Assembly: GCA_019843655.1 (NCBI GenBank)
Contig: JACDQD010000001.1
Location: forward strand, 46,398,443 to 46,462,442
Direction: 5' to 3'
Source: Lethocerus indicus
Lineage: Eukaryota > Arthropoda > Insecta > Hemiptera > Belostomatidae
Length of the DNA: 64,000 bases
A model generated the notes under the pieces. The model did not search any database. It saw nothing but the letters and a program-made list of their open reading frames with translations, and was not told the origin of the DNA. Of this stretch, positions 22,601 through 34,594 are shown piece by piece. How positions within the stretch are numbered: position 1 is the stretch's first letter; each line of letters starts with the position of its first letter. A program made the translations under genes and the position numbers.

Positions 22601-22927
22601 TTACGAATACTGGATATTAATGTAGGATTTCCGATCTGTAAATCGATAGTGAAACTTCCTTCCGGAATCTTTGAAAATTCTCCTTTCGGAGAATTTGGAA
22701 AGCTGAATCCGGGTTTGTCCCCGGCCATTACTAGGATTTAAGACTTGATTTCCAACTGGAACATGTCGTTTCAAGCCTTCCGGACTAAACCCGGAACTAA
22801 TTGTACGCCGGGGGATTGAAAATGAATTTTTAAAAAGCTCCATCACTACCGACCGCTTAGATTTATCCATTTTAGGTAGAAAGACGTCAGGAGAGCCTGG
22901 AATATATACCTTTTCATCGCCACTCAT
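22601..22927 (-). CDS. Unrecognised 108-codon ORF
   Basis: The ORF has an ATG start (MSGDEKVYIPGSPDVFLPKM...) and a TAA stop, with no internal low complexity. The product is basic, with many Ser/Arg/Lys/Phe residues and no Cys. No signal peptide, membrane segment or domain is recognised, and no splice sites are needed. Composition and intactness make it more protein-like than most frames of its size here, but a frame this long can arise by chance in 64 kb. Confidence 0.25.
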   Translation of the reverse strand: MSGDEKVYIPGSPDVFLPKMDKSKRSVVMELFKNSFSIPRRTISSGFSPEGLKRHVPVGNQVLNPSNGRGQTRIQLSKFSERRIFKDSGRKFHYRFTDRKSYINIQYS

Positions 22928-24039
22928 ATCAAATTAAAATTCTCTGTTTATTAATTTGCTGCCATAATTATCTTACAATAATAAAAGTAAATACCCCTAC
23001 CCATAGAGCTACTCTCCGAATATGGAAATGTGCAGTGAGCTGTCAAAGATAGAATAAGAGTTGTTTGATGAAATTAATGGTTTCCAGAAAATACTGAAAT
23101 GCCGTAGGTAAAATTTTAATTCTGAACTAATCGTCATATCGGCCGTTCACCGAGCCCTGTTATAGGATAATATAAGTTCAATTATAAGATTGAGGAGGTC
23201 GCTAGAGCTGTAACACAGTCAAGTATAACGTTTGATTATCTTTAATCATCATCTTTATTCATTTATTGGCGGGTGTATTTGTCCGGCAGTATTTATAAAT
23301 GTGGCCGACATGGGGAGTGGAATGATTGAAAAATTCCAGAACCGATCCCAGACAATTGCGTTGACGCCCTTTTGGGACATCTTTTGTTCTTCGACCAGCC
23401 CGTGCGATTTCGTTACGCGTCAAACGCTCTCTCCCGATCGCTGTCTAGAAATAGACTCGGTTTTCGAATGATCCTGGGGCGTGGGTTTGATCTTGGTACA
23501 GTGTGCCGGTTTCTAAACAGGAGAAGAAAGCGAGAGCATGAGCATACATCTCGCGGTTGAGAGGATCAAGCCCTGACACAGAGCAAGTGTTAGCCCCGGA
23601 TTTCGGGCCGAAAATCCTATTTTCGCCCGCCGAGGCCATTTTCCGCCAGTACGCTTTCATCCCCCGTCCTTCCCTTACATGTGTTTCCATTATATTCCAG
23701 CCCTACGCTCTTGCCCGCGGAAAATTTTTGGAGAAAATACGTACTTAGGTATGTCGGTCCACGTCCACGAGTATTACGTTCGCTTATATTTTTTGTTTAA
23801 CGTTGTGAGCTATCGTCCGTTCACAAGTACACCCGCATTGTATAGAGTGTATTATTCAAATGTCGATTGAACTGCAGTTACACTATGAATCTGCCTACAG
23901 TTAGAAAAAATAATAAAATTACAAATCGTAATATAATGGAAATATTGCAGGCTGACTCGCACGGGGCGAGGAGAGGAAACCGGTTTAGGGTTTACCCTAA
24001 ATCGGTCTTAACCGATTTTAGTTTTCTCGATTCTGTCTC

Positions 24040-24300
24040 CTCTCACCGGTTGATCACCCGGTGTTCCGGGTTCTTCCTGTGTTTGGAAACCACCCGAGCG
24101 GGCTCCATTGTAACGGCTTTCGCCCTTTCCTTCTGGGGCCCTTTACTTCCGGCGTTTCGCAACCCGTACTGGTTCCGTCATCAAAGTCCGACACTTCCAT
24201 TAGAACAGGCTCAGATGGTATCCAAACACCCCTACCCCCTGCTAACCGAGGTTGTCGCCACAGTATCACACGATCCTACCTGAGAGCTGCTTTGTGATAA
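24040..24300 (+). repeat. Family B repeat
   Basis: Carries CCTGTGTTTGGAAACCACCC, the GGGGCCCTTTACTTCCGGCGTTTCG segment (as separate blocks) and the right end CTGCTAACCGAGG...ATCACACGATCCTACC. On the minus strand the hammerhead-like segment is present but altered (TGATGAC for CTGATGA and GAAACGCC for GAAACGTC). Confidence 0.7.
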
Positions 24301-25305
24301 TATCAAGTTCCGATCGCGGAAACCTTCGCTTTATTTTCATCTCTATTTTCTTACTCCCCGCGTCTGCGGGTCTCGATACTCTATCGTTCAGGTTCGGTAA
24401 ATTTGATCGGGAAAAAATCGGTCAATATTCTGGTAAGCTTTGGCCAGGCGAATAAACTCGGATACTCGGGCGGTTGGCAGGAGGTATTCGGGGAAATTCT
24501 TTTGAACCCCGCCTCCGTCCAGTATGTAAAACAGCCCGGATGGGGCCTCGGGTCGTTTTCAAAAGGAATTTCAAAGCCACGGGGCCCCGAAATTTGCATG
24601 GGGCTCCCGCCACCGTGTCTGATACAAACCAGGTAACAATTTAAAGTTTTCACCGCCGAGAGCGAAAACGCTATTCTCGGGCTTGTGAACTGGACTCAAA
24701 TTGAGCCTTTTAAAACAAGTACTCGGCGCAAAAAGGCCTACAAGACTAAATTACCCCGGACGATAGCTTCCCCTCCTCCTCCCCCCTAAACCGAGCCTTT
24801 TCAACATTCACAATGGGATCGGAAGAAAATCCAATCAAAAAACCCAATTTAACAAGTACTGGGTGTTTTTTGTTTTTCAGTTTCCGACACAATTGTAATT
24901 AACCCTCGGTGCTCGGAAATAGTTTTATTATTACCCAAATTGAGTTTGTAAACCTACAAGCTCATTACCTAATACCCTATTTTACTCAAGTAAATCGCAG
25001 TTTCGATATTCCTTTTAAAGGAGACTAAATACGCCTCGTTTTCCGGACATATAAATGAAATATAAAACACTGCAAGGGGGAGAAAATTAAAAATGTTATC
25101 CGAGAATACCCAAACTCGATCCTTTTCCAGTAACATAGGTTTCATTGGCAACAGCTGTGGCGAAATACCGGTCTAGCTTAACAAAAAGATGAATGAAAAT
25201 CATAAATTTAATTCGGAAAGAAATGTTTCCAAGCAACTTAGGTTTGTAATGTTCGTTTTAACATTATTATTAGGTTACTTTATTGAATCCATGAAACTCA
25301 GAAAT
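24301..25305. other. No recognised feature
   Basis: Unassigned sequence. Short frames on both strands carry no motif. Confidence 0.4.
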
Positions 25306-25405
25306 CGGGCCAAAAAATTAAATAAAGTTTCACTGCAATGATGACACACAGACGTCTTCATACACCGTTACACAACAATTTAACAACTCTGTTTCACTTC
25401 TAAGT

Positions 25406-25498
25406 CTATTTCATGTTACTCGCCTTTGCGGGAGAGTGATCGTTTAAGTACGTGTCTGTGTTCCAGCAAGGTACAAAACAGTTTTTCAGAACACCAAT
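25406..25498 (-). CDS. Possible terminal exon in family F copy 1, unrecognised
   Basis: A strong acceptor (TTTATTTTTCTTCCAG) is followed in phase 0 by 30 codons beginning IGVLKNCFVPCWNTDTYLND and then TAG. The same segment is present, decayed, in two neighbouring copies. No upstream exon could be placed with confidence, so this may be an exon of a duplicated gene or part of an unclassified transposon. Confidence 0.25.
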   Translation of the reverse strand: MGVLKNCFVPCWNTDTYLNDHSPAKASNMK

Positions 25499-26284
25499 CT
25501 GGAAGAAAAATAAACTAAGTAACGGTAGTTCTTTATTACAATGAATAAGCAATGAAAATCGGGCGGTATCGACCATAATTAAATCAAAATTCACCAAAAT
25601 ACAATTTCCCATACTCCGTCAACTGTGGTTCCAAAGAGAGAAATACTTGTTAAGTTAAAATATCGAAAGTTTTGAATTTCCAAAATATTCGCGGATTTGG
25701 CCATACTCCGTCAAAAGTCGTCACGAAGTGAGATATGTATCTCATTCTAATTGAATCAAATTATCCTCGTTGTCATCGAGGACATGCAATTCACTAATGC
25801 ACTTCAGGCGAAAAATGAAATTATGATACAGAGACACGTTTCTTCGTGCACCGTTATTACAGAGCAATTTAACGAACTATTAACTTAGAGACTCATTTTA
25901 TTTCACGCCTTTGGTAAATAGTGTTTGAGTTTTAGGAGTAGTATCCTTCAATAGTATCCTTTCAGAGCACCAATCTGAAATCGGTCCTTCTGGATTCTCG
26001 AGCCACGATTTTTATACAAATCGTACCAATCACCAACTAAGTTTCGGTTTTTACTGGAAAATACACGAAAAAAAAACATTACGGAAATACAATATCGTAC
26101 CACTGGTACAATTGTATACATTATCCTACAAGCGTTTCCTCAATTGTTTGCAGTAGTTGGAACATTTCTTTCTGAAATGACAATTTGTCTATTGAGGGCA
26201 CAGCCTGAGCGTTATATCTATTATGTTTCGTAAAATTCCCTAAGCAATGAAGAACTTTTATTTGTATCTTTCGGGGTAGAACGT

Positions 26285-26540
26285 GGTTCCACCGAGATAT
26301 CGCTACATCGCTCGAATCCGGAGATTCATCAAAGTCCTTCGAACCATCCTTAATGCTCCCCGGTATGTTTCATAACAACAATTCACCAGGAGGACAAAAA
26401 TCTGTATCTCCGATACACGTCATAAGTGCCATAACTGGGTGGCTTCTTTATCGAGAGAAACAACAGATAAAGCAATAGGCTTTCCGCGATTGTTCTAATA
26501 ACTGTAATGGTTGATTGTACAATAAATAAAAAAAGAAACA
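26285..26540 (+). pseudogene. Jockey RT remnant and 3' tail
   Basis: TTCGAACCATCCTTAATGCTCC...CCGGTATGTTTC corresponds to the RTILNAPRYV block seen at 16.2 kb. It is followed by the 3' UTR blocks AAGTGCCATAA, GGGTGGCTTCTTTATCGAGA and a GTACAATAAATAAAAAAAG tail. Confidence 0.75.
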
Positions 26541-26879
26541 AAGAATTAGTATCTTTATAACCGTCGAATGAACCTCCGTTAATTGGTCTTCTGTTCTCTG
26601 TTATTATACTTACACCGTTATTACAGAACAATTCAAGAAACTATTATTAACTTAGATACTCACCTCTGGTACAGTGATGATTGTTTCGTGTCTCGTCTTT
26701 GCTAGACAGTGATCGCTTATGGCGTTTGTGTTCCAGAAGTACACAGCACGCTTCGCGAGTCCCAGTTTGGAAGAGAAAAAATTGTAATTAACTATAGAGC
26801 ATTGTAACAATGTAAAAGTACAAATCAGACAATATCGGCCATAACTAAATAAAAATTCACCCCTTAATGGAAACAAGAG

Positions 26880-27453
26880 TGTACACTAATTTTAAACGGA
26901 ATTAAATATTTATGCAAAACAGAAACAATATCCATAAAGAATATTTCGAATTTCACAGTATTCAGGAATCCAATTAATGCATTAGTTTACCATTTTAACA
27001 TTCGTTGAAATACAAACGAGCTGTGGTCAGTATATTTTATTATTCGCGAAAAGTACTGTCTGTTTTTTGTATTTTTTATTATTCCCTCAGTAATGGAGCA
27101 TCCACCCAGCCGTTGCTGTGATCGTCTCGGTCGCTTAATAATAGACAACCAACGTCCCTAAGTGCCGCCCGACATTGCTAACTAATTGACGCTAAGTGCG
27201 CTAACGTCGTAAGTTCGTTTCCCTGTAATAAGCGGGGAGGCTTACGCGCCTATAACGAAACCCCCTAGTAGACCGCCTACTTGACGCGCAAACAGCCTCG
27301 GCGCCGTAAAAAGGCCCTAAATTCTGATAAGTTGGTGAAGCATTCGGGGTAGGGGAGGGAAAGGCAAGAAATGCCCCATTTCGTGGTCCCCAGACACTTC
27401 CTAAGCCGATACCACGGTTATACTTACAGCATGCCATAAGTACCTCAGTCTCT

Positions 27454-27520
<67 letters not shown>

Positions 27521-28435
27521 GCGGCCACTTTTGGGAGTCCCGATCTGAATTGGGAGAAAAAAAACATTCACCGGAATTTTCGGTTAAGATAAAAATTGTT
27601 TTTAGCAGAAGTGAAATCATTTTCGCAGGAGTCCAAACAGTACTGACCGAACGACAAATTTCAATCTGGCACTTTCAATAGACAAAATAATAAATAGTTT
27701 TCCCTCTGTCGAACAATTGAAATGAGTAAGAGAGTAAAAATGTTAATTTCTGGAAAATCGTATGGTCAGACCGTCCACCTCGCTGATGGAAAGACTTAAT
27801 TGAAAAATCGCCAATTACCGCAGAGGTTCCGGTAAGATTTCGGAAACGTTGCAGGGCCCCTTCCTATCAATGGTGTCCGCTCGGGTTATTAGATTTCAAA
27901 TTTAATAACTACATGATTGGCTAACAGTCAAGCTGCATCGCTCGGTCGCTTTTTACCACACCCCGACACTGACCTTTTTAACACGCGTTATTCGTTGCTA
28001 TGGTTGCATCATACCTGGGGTCGGACAACCCTATAAATACCTGTCATCAACGGGGTCGTCGAATTTGAGGGTAGAAACTCGTGCAAAGGATTTCTATTTA
28101 AACCCCCCCCCTTTCCAATCGGGGTCAAATCAAAACCGAATCCGATTTTATGGAACACCCGTTTAATTAAAGCTTCTTTATTTGTATCCCCCACAAATCG
28201 AACCGGAGCCAATTAACGGCCAAATTAACTGCGATTCTCCTAAGGCGGAATATCGGGGATATTTATGTTCGGGGTTCGCCGACCTCTAGTCAATAAAAGC
28301 CCGGAGGATCTTAATTAAGAGAAACCTAGCTCCCTCGCGCACTTTGTATTTCTTTTTATTCCTACAGTTCAACCTACATGTTGGGGATTTTATTTAAATT
28401 TCATTTTCCCGCCATATATAAAAAGAATAAATAAA
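26880..28435. other. No recognised feature beyond a TA microsatellite
   Basis: Unassigned. A 67-codon minus frame at 28009-28212 has no motif. Confidence 0.4.
27456..27517 (+). repeat. (TA)n microsatellite
   Basis: About 31 TA units. Confidence 0.98.
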
Positions 28436-28439
28436 CTTT

Positions 28440-28500
28440 CCGCTGCTGTACTTATAACAGACGTTTGTTCATTGTGCAATAAATAAAAAAGAAAAGTCTA
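28440..28500 (+). repeat. Jockey 3' terminal fragment
   Basis: CTGTACTTATAACAG...GTGCAATAAATAAAAAAG resembles the extreme 3' ends after the fragments at 26.5 and 39.7 kb. Confidence 0.5.
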
Positions 28501-28509
28501 TCAATTCGA

Positions 28510-29365
28510 TAGAAAGTTTGTAGACGATTATATTTTCTCTTCGGACGAAACCAAAGAGTGGAAAATAAGATTGATAATGGGTTTTGAAGTTTGAAGTATT
28601 ATCCTCGATATTTGTTCCAGTCCCGGAGTATCTGACGACCGATCTTCCCATTTCTGAGAACGCCTTCTTCATTAAGTACTCCCAGCCCGTCTGCGCTGTT
28701 CTCGTCAACAAAGCTTCTGTACCGAGCGTACTCGTTATTCGATGAATTCTAATAGAGGGAAGCCGCCGAACCGAACCTTATAATAAATGCTTTCCCTTTG
28801 AAAGAGGTGCACATTTCACAACAGACTCCCGTTGTTTTTGGGCCCATTTCTTCTTTTTGTTATTTATCGTATCAACAATTTGAATAGGTACAATCGCGGA
28901 ATGTATCTCTCGCCAATAGAACCCGTGACGAGACGATATAAAAACCACCCTCAGGTGTCGATAAAGCGAACATGTCGGGCGTTATACCCGGTTGTGACTG
29001 CCACCGGATGCATGAGAAGTGGAAATATTTTGAAATCCGCGTGGTCCAAGCTTCCGGGATGCTTAAGTTGAAGTTCGGAGATTCCCTAAACTTCGTCGGT
29101 TTCGGCACGAGCAGGGAGTTCCGATAAGGAAAGTTCCGGGGCGTTGCCGAAACCAATTTCCCCCCGCCCCCCAACCATGCAAAACAACCGATGGTTGTGT
29201 TGCAAAACAACGGATGGTGTACACTTGCATATTTTATCAATTCCTGAATTAGCTTTTAAAAAAATGTCACTCAAGAATTCAGGATAAATCCTACCACCTA
29301 CGAGTTTCAATTCCCCGATTTAATGTCCTCGGAATGTTTCTAGGCGACGTACGAATTCAGTTGAG
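28510..29365. other. No recognised feature
   Basis: Unassigned sequence. Overlapping minus frames at 28872-29310 show no domain. Confidence 0.4.
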
Positions 29366-29369
29366 AAAT

Positions 29370-29540
29370 GTAATTGAAGTAAAATTCAGTCCGCCACCCG
29401 GATTCGAACCCGGGCCCCAAGCTTTAACGCCGTCCACTTTGGCCAGTATTCAATTACAAATTATACAATTGAATATAAATAGGATGCTGCAGACAATATC
29501 GGAATGTTGTTTGATACATGCATGCAAGACCGCAGATCTC
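29370..29540 (-). repeat. tRNA-like module joined to LINE 3' tail, copy 2 (best preserved)
   Basis: On the minus strand the A-box-like TGGCCAAAGTGG (about 29444-29433) resembles the Ser/Leu-tRNA box. The B box GGGTTCGAATCC is perfect (about 29410-29399). Upstream on the same strand (29530-29488) is the shared tail with ATATTGTCTGC. The spacing between boxes is too short for a full anticodon arm, so this is a tRNA-derived repeat and not a tRNA gene. Confidence 0.65.
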
Positions 29541-30224
29541 TGTACGTTCATGTACACGAATATTGTGTACAATAAACTAAATAAACTTGTTTTGTGCACA
29601 GTACCATCCCGGTGGAACTACTCTCATTATATAAGAGGCGTCTCGCTCTAGTCTTACAACCGCAGTTCCACCGTTCTATCATTCTGGAGCTCGTTTAATT
29701 AGATGAAATTTGTAATTGAATTAAAATTTCCTTACGATACCGGTGAAAACAGAGGAAGGATGATGTTCCAATTCAGACAAGTGCATTGTTTCTATTTCAC
29801 AACCTATGGGGGGGGGGGGAGTAAAGCAATCTGAAAATTAGAATATAATTTGAGTACCGAGAGTTGTCCCACGTGAAATAGAGCCCATTTCTCGTTCCCT
29901 CCGTCATTCATTTAGTTAATTGGTTCAGACTGTTCGCGGGGAATTAACGAGTGAGTTTCATTGCGGAGTTTAGACGGACTTGGGCCGGTTTTGAAACCCC
30001 GCCAAAGCCGATGAAACCGGATGCCAAAATAGAAAAGTCTTTTCCGACCCGTTACTCCGGAAGCGGACGGGAAATAGCCGGGGTGGAGGGGGAAATTGCT
30101 TTCCGCTATTTTCAAAACTGAAACCCCGACGGCCAATAGGCCAAAATTCCCCCGATATAAATTTTGTGGATCGCGTTGTGCGAGGGTTTACTGGGGTGCT
30201 TTGTTCGGGAACACGGAGAAATAC

Positions 30225-30480
30225 TCGTAGACACGGTAGAAACCGGTCAGGTTGAGGAACCTGAAGAATTGAGAGCAATACATTCACACATGCTAGTAAG
30301 AAGAGAGAACGAATTAGAAACAAAAAAACTAAAATCTATTCACCGTGTAGACGGCAAAAAGCTGAAACCGGTCTAGCAGAGGACAAACGTGAGTTTGGCT
30401 TCGGTCAGAGCGAATTTCCAATTAACTCTAAAATATGAGCCATTCGAAAGCAGGTTGCGCGGAAAGACCGTTAATTATAA
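30225..30480 (+). repeat. Family A repeat with flank shared with 40190-40330
   Basis: GAAACCGGTC at 30239 and CTGAAACCGGTCTAGC at 30362 mark the family. The following segment (CAGAGGACAAACG..., AGGTTGC, CCGTTAATTATAAATC) is shared with 40210-40330, which shows that the family extends about 110 bp beyond the core. Confidence 0.6.
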
Positions 30481-31499
30481 ATCTTATATAATGTCCTATA
30501 ATTAGCACCTAGAGGGTAGATATTTACCTTTCAACCTGTGAAATATCGTTCCATACTAAGGTCATTGGCCATATCATAATGGCCTGGTTGAGCTCGAATT
30601 TCCTTTTTAAACCGCGAAAATGTGATTAATTTGAGACTGTGCGGCGCCGGTAATGTAGAGGGGGGGGGTACTTAGGCTTAATAAGAGTAGCATCGAAATG
30701 TACTCAGTACAGCGTATGGGCTCTCCTCATTTAATCAGACGGAGTTAATTGTTAATTAGTCGGCCGATTAAACAATAGAGAGGAAATCGTTAATTCCTGT
30801 ACGCTCGTTAGAATTCAGTTATGTTCCATAACACTTTCCCATAAAAAACGGGAGATATAAGGGGCCGCCGCCCTCAAACACAAAATGGGCATTCATAAAG
30901 AATAGTAATTGAAAAAGGGGTAATTGGAGCGGTAATTTCCAAGTTACTGTCGATTGGGGAGAGCCAGCCGTGGAGTCCGGCGGATTTACAACAGCAAATT
31001 ACATTAACTGAATTCTCATAGCCAGACTGTATTTGAAATGGCTCTCTGTCCGTGTTCTATCCGGTTACAGCCGCGGATATTTAGACAAAGTCCCTTTGAA
31101 GGATTAGCATGGCCTTTCTGAGCCGGGCGGAGTTGCGGTTCGAACAGATCCGGCACAGTCCGATTCGGGACACAGTTCTCTCAACAACAATTAGTAACTA
31201 ATATGCAATATTAGCGAGCAATGTGCATCATCCGCCAACGCCGGGTCGGGGTATCCTGAAAACAGTCTCCTGGAATGACTCCTCTACATCCCTTCCCAGT
31301 TCTGGCAACGTCGCTTACTCGCGACCGAAACACCGCAATTATAACAACCAACCTGGTAGAACACAGTGGAGGTGAATGACTCGAAGAGTGGTCGCGTCAT
31401 CTACCCACTGGGTCGTCAACCCTGTTGTTTAACGATGTACCCACCCCGCGGCTCGAGTCTCCACCTTGGACTCTGTCTAAGTAAACAACTTAAGTAGGG

Positions 31500-31620
31500 C
31501 CACCGAGGCCGTCACTAAGTCGGACATCAAAATTGACCCTAACAAACAAATTCAGAATTTACATTCAATAATAAACCACCCGCACCACCTACGTTTTATT
31601 CGAAAAAGATTCCGACAAAT
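31500..31620 (+). pseudogene. Possible Jockey RT remnant
   Basis: One frame reads TEAVTKSDIKIDPNKQIQNL, which resembles the GSTKPSDINKIQTLQ segment of the fragment at 16.9 kb. It is short and isolated, and may be chance. Confidence 0.3.
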
Positions 31621-34315
31621 ACGACCCTACGGATTCCTTGGGTAAGCCAAACTGGGAAATCCAATTCCACTGCCATTTACGATGCCTGCTGGGCAATAAA
31701 ACGGGGATTCGGTCGCGAATATTGAGCTATAGAAGAGGCTTTATTAAAAAGAAATGTTAAAAGAAAGCCGCCGCCGCATATGTGAGCATGATGTTCTAGA
31801 CGAAACAATAATTTCGAAGAAGAATAAACCCTACGGCTGCGGCAGGGATATTTCATTATTACTGCGTTATTTTATTACACTGCCGCGGGAAGTTTATTAA
31901 ATTATAAAGTTTGAAACAAAAACTATACCGATACTCGGTACTCCATTTGTAATATAAATGTTGAATGAAGGTTACTACTTATCCACAAGATTACGAACGA
32001 CTAGGGAAAGAAGAAACTACTCCTAAATATTTTGAGAGTAAACAAAAATCGTTTGAAATGTTCCTATTTTCATTTCTTCGATTTATTACAATTTGGGGCC
32101 ATTGATATAGTTTTATTTGGAAATAAACATGTCCTATCGGATGTTATAGATCAATATTATTTGCCATTAGGCATCGTAATATCTTCATACATAAAAAAAA
32201 GGTACTCTCGGCGGCTATTGCCTCGAATATAATTTAAAATAATTATATAATTAAATATTTTCTTATAATGCAATTAAATCCTCCTTTTTCCACCCCGTTA
32301 ATTCGACTATTCCCCACTCTTTAATTAATCGGAGCACTAAAACGCTGAGAGTTTATTTTACCGGGAAATACGAATCAGCATGCGTCACGGGTACAAGAGT
32401 TTGTGCAACTCGCCAACAGATATCGGTCCTGTGTACTCCGAGCCCAACGAGCATTAAATCCAATTATTGCTCAAATTGTATGTCAATAAAACCGAATGCA
32501 ATTCTATGCATAACAACAGGAGAGGAATTAGGTCAATTAGTAAATATTTAATGACTTAATGAAAAAAAAAATCGATTTGTCGCATCAACTATATTACACC
32601 ACGTAACAATATCTATTTATCGAGTAGAACAAATGAAAAAACAATTAAAAATGTTTATAAACAATACGCAGGACATACGTATCACCACACTGCTATATAA
32701 TAAAAATGTGGCAGGAGTCTTATCGTGCAATAAAGAAAATATCTTAATATAAACAATCTCCCCACACCTTGGAAAATATTATAATCGAAAAATAATATTA
32801 TTTAAATGGCAACGAGTTGATGACGTAACCCCGAGAAAATGAAAAAATCGATTGTAAACTATATTAAAATAACTAAGAAATTTGAAGTTCTGCGAAATCT
32901 CAGACAAGTCTGTCGGGACGCCTAAAAATACTGAAAACCGGCAAACGTCGAAAGGTAAAAATTTAAATTTGATTCTGACATGGAATGCTACAATAAAGTT
33001 GAAATGACAGGAGATTTTGGAATAGTGTAGTTTAATAATGCGGAATGCCCGTTTTAGCAATTTTAGTGAGGACTGCTACACCTACGTTTATTCTAAATTG
33101 ACGAACTCTAGGGCTCAATCGGTGGGGGGTTAGCGAAAATATTATAGATAAACCTCATCATCCTATAAAACTATCCCTCGTTGTCACCTCGTATACCAAC
33201 TCGGAATTCGATCATTAAAAAATTAAGAAAAAGGAATGATTAAGAAGGATTAAGAAAAAGGTCTCAGCTTAGTTGCCCAATCGTCCCCTCAGGATCACAT
33301 GGTGATTAGGGGGTCTCCGCTTACTCCAAGGTATTGTCATTATGTCGGCGCGTTCTCCAACCCACACTTCTCTAAGCGATTCCCCCTCCTAGCCATTACA
33401 CTCCCCTTTCAATCGCCTTTTCATTCGTCCCATTTACCTCGGAAATAAAATTCGGCAAAAATGAAAGAACTGTCTAATTGCGAGAGATCGTTAGATTAAT
33501 ATAAAGGCAGCTGTGTCACTTTCGTCATACGTGGCCAATTATGCGAACACTTATAAGTTGTGTGTGGCAATAAAGACCCGAAGTGGGTTGATAACATTTT
33601 CCAAGGTAGAAACGAAACCAATTGCAGCGAATTCAAATTTTATCGATCACAGAACTTGAAACGAGACTTCGAAGATTAAAAGCGACCGCATTTATTCGTA
33701 TTTCTGCAGTTTTTTCGCGACAAAATAAAAATATCCGGTGCTCGGGACGAAAAAAAGGTAATTCCGAGACAGACTGTAAACATCTTTGATCTCGAAGGAC
33801 TTCTCATAGGCGCGTCGACAATCTCGGAAAATTGCATCCGATATTTCAGGCTCCGCCGTGAAAGCCCCTCCCCCCCCCGTCTACAAGAAACTCCGTTCGG
33901 GAAAAATAAGTCTTATTCAGAGTAATATATGTCATCCCTCCTGAATATATAGTTCGGAATCTTGGGAAAGGCAGAAAATAGCGTGACATCATTAGAAATA
34001 AACCGTATTACCCAACTCCTCCCCCGTATGACTCCACCGTGCCAATAATTTACTTAGAAAAACCATTTCAAAATGCAATTTTTTCTGATCGAGAGATATA
34101 TTTCGTCCGGAAATATTTTCTATTTATTAGTCCCATACCACATATTTGTTTTCAGTAATCAAGAGGGGAGCCGTTATAACAACCTAGTTTCTATCTCTAA
34201 ATCTGCTTAACAGCATCCGCTCATTATGAGCAGAGAGCCTGCACTTTCATTCATTCAGTACCCCAGTGGGGAAAAAAGCTCTCATCCGAAGGCCTAAATC
34301 TTCTATGACCAAACC

Positions 34316-34594
34316 CTACTTGCATTCACCTAATCTTGAACAGTTTCCAACGTAGATAAACTTGGTCGACGGGAACCGATTCAACGGTGTTTCTTTCAAC
34401 AATGCCAGACATATATTTTCTTCAATATTTGATTGCAAAATAAAGTCGTCGTAAACCGGACACGATTCAGCATCTCGCGATGTGAACTCCCTCCGTGTTG
34501 AAACACGATCGCTCAATCTACATGCCGATAAAATCTTGTTCATTTCGCAACTGCTTATAAATGCATAGCTAGAACAACACTGCCAAGATCCCAT
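34316..34594 (-). CDS. Unrecognised cysteine-containing 92-codon ORF
   Basis: ATG at 34594 (MGSWQCCSSYAFISSCEMNK...) runs to TAG at 34316. The product has eight Cys at residues 6, 7, 16, 25, 45, 62, 85 and 91 and a balanced, protein-like composition. An acceptor-like TTGTTCTAG at 34573-34565 and a possible donor TTAG|GTGAAT near the end (about 34328) leave open that it is an internal exon. There is no signal peptide at the chosen Met and no recognised domain. Confidence 0.3.
   Translation of the reverse strand: MGSWQCCSSYAFISSCEMNKILSACRLSDRVSTRREFTSRDAESCPVYDDFILQSNIEENICLALLKETPLNRFPSTKFIYVGNCSRLGECK

Larger units (their letters stand above)
20760..24035. other. Mostly unassigned
   Basis: Apart from the family A repeat at 21750-21850 and the ORF at 22601-22927, I see no element that can be supported. 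Confidence 0.35.
25310..26870 (-). repeat. Three diverged direct copies of one segment (family F)
   Basis: Copies lie at about 25310-25640, 25800-26000 and 26600-26870. On the minus strand each has a segment related to ATTGGTGTTCTGAAA, then blocks related to WNTDTYLNDHSPAK, and a common downstream stretch containing TTGTTCTGTAATAACGGTG. Copies 1 and 2 keep a CAG before ATTGG; copy 3 has CAA. A Jockey tail (26285-26540) lies between copies 2 and 3. Confidence 0.6.

Noticed and set aside
23867..24283. 138-codon plus frame
   Set aside because: It extends from unique sequence into a family B repeat, so the frame is a chance fusion.
27201..27620. 139-codon minus frame
   Set aside because: Driven by the (TA)n microsatellite encoded as an Ile-Tyr repeat.
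29970..30323. 117-codon minus frame with a signal-peptide-like start
   Set aside because: It overlaps a family A repeat; the hydrophobic start comes from repeat sequence.
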